Notes under the pieces: model-generated
Seen by the model: only the letters and a program-made list of their open reading frames with translations
Databases searched by the model: none
What the model was told of the DNA's origin: nothing
Shown: one piece after another, positions 59,323 to 64,000 of the stretch
How positions within the stretch are numbered: the stretch's first letter is position 1
Layout: each line of letters starts with the position of its first letter
Translations under genes and position numbers: made by a program
Source of the DNA: Hypomesus transpacificus
Lineage: Eukaryota; Chordata; Actinopteri; Osmeriformes; Osmeridae
NCBI RefSeq assembly: GCF_021917145.1
Contig: NC_061077.1
Location: 12,792,125 to 12,856,124, forward strand
Reading direction: 5' to 3'
Length of the DNA stretch: 64,000 nucleotides

Positions 59323-62300
59323 ATGGCCAGCAAGCGGAAGTCCACCATCCCCTGTATGATTCCCAGCAAGACCATGCACCTGCGAGAGGAGCTGGAGCAG
59401 GAGGCCCCATCGCTGGCCCGCCTGGCCAGGGAGCAGGGCTTCCTCTCCCGGGGCGGCAGGGGGAGCCCCCTGGTCGATCAGGGTCTGTCCTACCGGCCAG
59501 AAGGGGGCGACGCGCTGAAAGACGGCGGCGGCACCTACACCTGCAGGCCGTGCAACTTCGAGACCCACGACCTGAACCTGTTCCTGGACCACGTGTACAG
59601 CGGACACCCGGACTTCCGCGCCGACCCCAGCTTCCACTGCCTGGACTGCGGCGTGTCGGCGGCTAAGTTCGAGGGCCTGGCCCTGCACAACGCACGCTCC
59701 CACCCCAGCACGCTGAGCACCATGCTGCAGCTGAGGAGGCGGGAGCGGAGGGTGGTGGTGGAGCAGAGCCTGCTGGCGGGGACGGAGGGCGAGATCTCCA
59801 TCACCAAAACCCCCATCATGAGGATGCTCAAGGGGAAGTCTGAACCCAAGAGGATCGTGGTGTCCCACTCGTCGAGCGCCGACGAAATCGAGTCCTTCCA
59901 AGGCCGGGACGGGGACAGGAAAGAGGCGCCGGCGGTGGCGGTGACCCACGTGCCCACCATCGTCCACAACGGCGCGGCCACCAAGGTGTCGCTGCCCTCC
60001 GCCATCCAGATCGTCAACGGTTCAGGAACTCTCCCCATGCTGAAGACCGCCATCACACAGGTCCACGTCCTCTTTCAAATCGTAGCCCTGGGTCTGTGGG
60101 GTCTTGAAGCTGAAACTAACTTTTGTTGTGCCCCCCCCCCCCTTTTTCCACAGGTGGTGTCGGTGGTGCAGAACCGGAGCCTCAACCAGCAGTCAGCGCC
60201 TATCACCGTGTCCTCCGCCTTCTCCTCCACCTCCACCTCAGCCTCCTCCAAGAACATGCCCAAGGTCATTGTCCCTACTGGCCACTAACGTCCTTGTGTC
60301 ATCCGATGGCTGTTTGAACGACGTCCTCCTCAGCCAATCCAATGTCTTCATACGTGTTTGCTTCTCTTCCCCTTCCGTCTCTTCTCCTTCCCCTCCAGGT
60401 GATGATCCCTCTGAGCAGCATCCCTACCTACAGCGCCTCCATGGACTCCTCCTCCTTCCTGAAAACCTCCTTCAGCAAGTTCCCCTACCCCACCAAGGCG
60501 GAGCTCTGCTACCTGACAGTGGTCACCAAGTTCCCCGAGGAGCAGATCAAGATCTGGTTCACGGCCCAGAGACTCAAGCAGGGCATCAGCTGGTCCCCCG
60601 AGGAGATCGAGGAGGCCCGCAGGAAGATGTTCAACACCATCATCCAGACGGCCTCCCCCAGCTCCCAGCAGCAGCGCCACAACCTGTCCCAGAGCCACTC
60701 CAGTCAGTCCCAGCACACCATCACGGTCCTCCCCGCCTCGCTGGGCCCCACGGGTATCCCGCACATCCTCCAGGGCTCCCTGGTCAGCCAGGGGAGCGTC
60801 ATCGTCACACAGCCCATAATGGCCAACGGCATCCAGGTCACCAGCGCTCCCATGGCCCTCGCCGTGACCCCCAAGCCGCAGGCCGCTGCCCGGCCCATGA
60901 TGCAGGCCCGACCTGCCGCCGCCCTAGTGGCTGACAAGGGGATCAGCATGGTGGTGGGCTCCGTGGGGAGCAGCAGCAGTGGAAGCCACATCGTTAGCAG
61001 CAGCGGTAGCAGTAACGGCGGAAGCAGCACAAGCAGTATTATCAGCAGTAGCAGTAGCATTCACAGCAATAGCAGCAGCAGTAGTTTGAGCAGTCACGCA
61101 AGTGTGATCAACCTTAGTATTGGAAACGGTAACTACAGTAATACCAATGGTAAAATCAACAATGCTAAAATCATTAATATCAACGCTTACCTAAATGGCA
61201 AGAGCAACATGAGTGCTGCTAGCCATGTTTTTTCCGCTAAAAGCAACGCTGATGCTAAAAACAGCAGTGGTGTGAAGTGTAATAGCGATAGCAGAATTAG
61301 CATTGGCATAAGCAGCCCGGACAGGAAAGCTAACAGCACCAGTAAAGACAACAACAGTCAAAAGAGCAAAGATGCTAACAGCGCTAGCAACAAGAGCATT
61401 AGCCTTAGCAGCACCACCACCACAACAAGTGCCACCACAACCATGGCTACACCCACAGCTGTGACCACCAACTCCACGGCTAACACCGCCACGGTTAAAA
61501 CTGAGGGCTCCTCCTCCCCTGCCACCAAGTCTTCCTCCCCCGCACCGGCAACCAACTCCAGCGGAACCCCCAGCTCCAGAACGCTTCCCAACACCTTCCT
61601 GGACCCCAGCTTCTACAAGAGCAAGAAGTCTCAGGAGCAACTGGGCGCGCTCAAAGAGAGCTTCCTGACCAATCAGTTCCCCAACCAGGAGGAGGTCGAC
61701 CGCCTCATAGCCCTGACAGGCCTTACCGTCCGCGAGGTTCGCAAGTGGTTCAGCGACCGCCGCTACCATTTCCGTAACCTCAAAGGCTCGCGGTCGAGCA
61801 CGGGCGGCCAGGGCAGCGGCCAGGGCAGCGGCCAGGGCAGCGGCCAGGGCAGCGGCCAGGGCAGCGGCCAGGGCAGCGGCCAGGGCAGCGGCCAGGGCAG
61901 CGGCCAGGGGAGCGGCCAGGGGAGCGGCAAGTCTGCGACCGGCTCTACGCCAGGCTCCACGGCCGGCTGCGGCGCCACCCCCATGGACCTATCAGACGGT
62001 GCCACCCGCACCGACACGCCTAAACCCCCCCTGCAGGGCTTGGCGCCCCTCAGCCCCCCTCCCTCGCAGACGCCCACATCCCCCACCACGCCCTCTCGCC
62101 GGCCCCCCAGACCCCCCTCCCCAGACTTCACAGCCATCCGCTACAAAGAGAGGGACCCCCAACAGGTGAGTGCATCGGAAAAACCGGGTCCGTTTGTTGG
62201 CTCTGTACACAAGCCTGCACACAGGACGGCCTCTAATGTCTTATGGGGGAGTGAAAAGGAACTTATCTAACATCACATCTCCCCATCTTCTCCCCACTTC

Positions 62301-63839
62301 CAGGTGAAGGCGCTCGAGGCCAGCTTCTCCCAGGACTCAGACCCCCCCGGAGAGGAGGTGGACCGGCTACGGGCCGAGACCAAGATGACCCGACGGGAGA
62401 TCCACGGCTGGTTCGCCGAGAGGAGGAAGAGAGTGGCCGCGGAGAAGAAGAAGGAGGACCTGGAGAGGGCGGAACGAGAGGAGGAGGACCTGGCCGAAGC
62501 GGCGGCGGCGGGGGGAGAGGAGGGAAAGAGGGGGGACGGCGTCAAGAAAGAGGAGGACGCGGAGGAAGGGAAGGATGAAAGGCAGAAGGAGGACGGCACG
62601 GGCTCCGAGCTCAAAGTCAACCCCATCAAGATCAACCTGAAGATGCTGAAAGTGACCGAGGCCAACGGGAAGGCGGAGAACGAGGCGGGCCAGGCAACCG
62701 GCCAATCGGACAGCTCCGCCATGCCACCGCCCTCCGCCTCCAACCCCACCCCGTCGCCCTCCCCCGTCCCGTCCTCAGCACTCACCCCCAAGCCAGTCCT
62801 CTCCCAGTCCCCGAAACCCTCCTCCTCCCCCAAGCCCTCGCCAATCCGGGGCAAGAAGACCGCCGAGCAGCTCCACCTCCTTAAACAGGTGTACGCCCGC
62901 ACGCAGTGGCCCAGCAGCACCCAGTACGACGAGCTGATCTCGGGCACCGGCCTGCCCCGCCCCGAGGTGGTGCGCTGGTTCGGGGACTGCCGCTACGTGC
63001 AGAAGAATGGCCAGCTCAAGTGGCTGGAGGCCTACCAGACCATGGCCCTGGAGGAAGACCTCCAGAGGGGGGACATCCAGATGCTCCGAGCCCACCTGGA
63101 GGCTCACGGCAGCCTGGAGGAAGGACAGGTACCAGCCTTGGGTACCCCAGACAGCAGACGGGGGGCACATTCTGTATACGTGGGGGGGGGGGGTTATTGA
63201 ATTTAGTTTAGCTGGTATGATGATGCCGATAGGAGTGTCCCAAAAGTGAACAATTCTGAGGAGAAATACACACCCATCTGAGACAAATCTCTAGAAACCA
63301 ATTTAAGGGGACACAGACTGTTACGTCTAGATGATGGATGAGTGTTAAGAGGCTGATCCAGCATGTTGTGTCCTCTTCCAGGTGTTGGAGCTGGCCCAGG
63401 CCAGTGGCCTCACGGAGGAACTGGTCCGACGCTGGTTCTCCACCCAGACCTCCGCCCCGCCGGCACCCTCCCCGTGCCAGCCCGCCACAGCCCCCCCCCC
63501 CCCCTCCGACCGCCACCATTCCCAGCCAGACTCCTCCACCACCCCTCTCCTCCCAGGCCGCCCTGTCACCACCATCCCCACCCCCCCCACCCCCACTCGC
63601 TGCCCAGACCCCCCCGCCACCCCAAGCCGAGGGGGGCGGAGGGGAGGGGACGGAAGCACAGACGCCGGAGGCGGCGGCGGCGGGGGCTCCGTCTGTGGTG
63701 ACGGGGGGGTCAGCGTCGCTACCCGAACCCGAGCAGGGGGGCGGGAAGGAGCTGAGAGTGGAGCCGTCTGTGTGCGGGAGCACGGAACAGGACCAGGAGA
63801 AGAAGGAGGAGCCTGTCGAGGCTGTCCAACCTGCTGAAG
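59323..63839 (+). CDS. zhx3: Zinc fingers and homeoboxes protein 3 (C-terminus uncertain)
   Basis: A nuclear transcriptional repressor that partners NF-YA and other ZHX proteins. Exons: 59323-60060, 60154-60264, 60399-62165, 62304-63128 and 63382 to at least 63839, all phase 0. The start MASKRKSTIPCMIPSKT matches the family. Two C2H2 fingers are CRPCNFETHDLNLFLDHVYS with H95 (C74, C77, H90, H95) and C106/C109/H122/H127. Five homeodomains follow: FPYPTKAELCYLTVVTKFPE with IKIWFTAQRLKQG (about 300-358), QEQLGALKESF with VREVRKWFSDRR (about 686-745), VKALEASF with REIHGWFAERRKR (about 870-925), AEQLHLLKQVY with PEVVRWFGDCRY (about 1053-1112), and GLTEELVRRWFSTQ (to about 1180). The linker between HD1 and HD2 is long and Ser/Asn-rich, and a GQGS repeat follows HD2. 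The human protein is 956 aa, this one about 1300. In the last exon a poly-C run (63491-63504) seems to have the wrong length: the homeodomain frame turns non-descript, while another frame continues as a plausible acidic tail (VEPSVCGSTEQDQEKKEEPV). A donor-like GTGCGC at 63840 or a stop at 63908-63910 ends it. Confidence 0.93.
60061..60153 (+). other. ZHX3 intron 1, 93 nt, stop-free and in frame
   Basis: GTCCAC donor, a C11-12/T5 tract and CCACAG acceptor. Its length is a multiple of three and it has no stop, so retention would insert 31 residues. The inserted peptide lacks family similarity, which supports real splicing. Confidence 0.8.
60265..60398 (+). other. ZHX3 intron 2, 134 nt
   Basis: Removal joins NMPK to VMIPLSSIPTY, matching the family sequence LPKVMIPLSSIPTY. 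The intron's own first codons (VIVPT, then a stop) resemble the start of the following exon (VMIPL). Confidence 0.85.
61806..61927 (+). repeat. 12-bp coding minisatellite (GQGS)n in ZHX3
   Basis: About ten near-identical GGCCAGGGCAGC units directly after homeodomain 2, the last two with GGGGAGC. It encodes Gly-Gln-Gly-Ser repeats that keep frame at any copy number. It is absent from the mammalian protein as I recall it. Confidence 0.95.
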
Positions 63840-64000
63840 GTGCGCAGATTCCCTCTTTTCCCCCCATTCTGTTACGGCATTCGAAGGCGGTAGGAACGAG
63901 AGGTGTTTAGAAATAGACGATTGTCCTACGCATTCCAATCGACACGCGAGGTCGAGTCGGAACGCCACGGGGTTTTAGATTCGAGATTTGGGGCTAACGC
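63840..64000 (+). other. Sequence beyond the last seen ZHX3 coding part
   Basis: Either the 3' end of the last exon (stop at 63908-63910 in the acidic-tail frame) or the start of an intron with further exons beyond the window. I cannot tell which. Confidence 0.4.

Noticed and set aside
61191-62137. Long minus-strand frames opposite ZHX3 exons
   Set aside because: Antisense shadows of Ser-, Ala- and GQGS-rich coding repeats, such as WPLPWPLP.

Overview
This is a window of teleost fish nuclear DNA. Evidence is split genes with GT-AG introns, abundant (CA)n, (GA)n and (TTCC)n microsatellites, fish-type LINE, SINE and hAT-like debris, an L-rhamnose-binding lectin gene, a pim-like kinase, and three genes whose human orthologues all lie on chromosome 20q (DHX35, RAB5IF, ZHX3). 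The SINE/LINE tails resemble those I associate with basal euteleosts, but I cannot name the species.

Left third (about 1-18 kb): a segmentally duplicated locus. It holds a decayed rhamnose-binding lectin (RBL) copy (2050-2793), a stray RBL first-exon relic (about 4930), a broken pim-like kinase copy carrying a 24-bp minisatellite (5985-7312), a largely intact pim-like kinase gene (7538-9627, minus), and a five-domain RBL gene (12636-17504, minus) with a TATA box and poly(A) signal. Homologous flanking blocks (4985-5250 and 10070-10340) tie the units together. Several RBL domains carry single-base indels, from decay or from poor base accuracy.

Middle (about 18-34.8 kb): a 500-N scaffold gap inside a LINE copy, then about 15 kb without any recognisable gene. 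It is rich in microsatellites and homopolymers, with islands of complex sequence that look like conserved non-coding elements, and a near-perfect 1018-bp tandem duplication at 31013-33048.

Right (34.8-64 kb): DHX35 (minus, 21 coding exons, 700 aa, complete), RAB5IF (minus, 4 exons, 127 aa, complete) and ZHX3 (plus, 5 coding exons seen, two zinc fingers and five homeodomains, running to or past the window edge). RAB5IF and ZHX3 are head-to-head across about 1.6 kb. DHX35 introns hold several MITE/hAT-type elements, a 17-bp minisatellite split by a SINE, and a 42-bp minisatellite. DHX35 is a probable spliceosomal DEAH helicase, RAB5IF a small membrane protein of membrane-protein or respirasome assembly, and ZHX3 a nuclear repressor. 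They share synteny, not a pathway.

No wholly new system is evident. The most interesting signals are the phase-0 introns cutting the ZHX3 coding region (one seems to start with a copy of the exon that follows it), the RBL/pim segmental duplication, the minisatellite fused to a broken pim exon, and the recent 1-kb tandem duplication.
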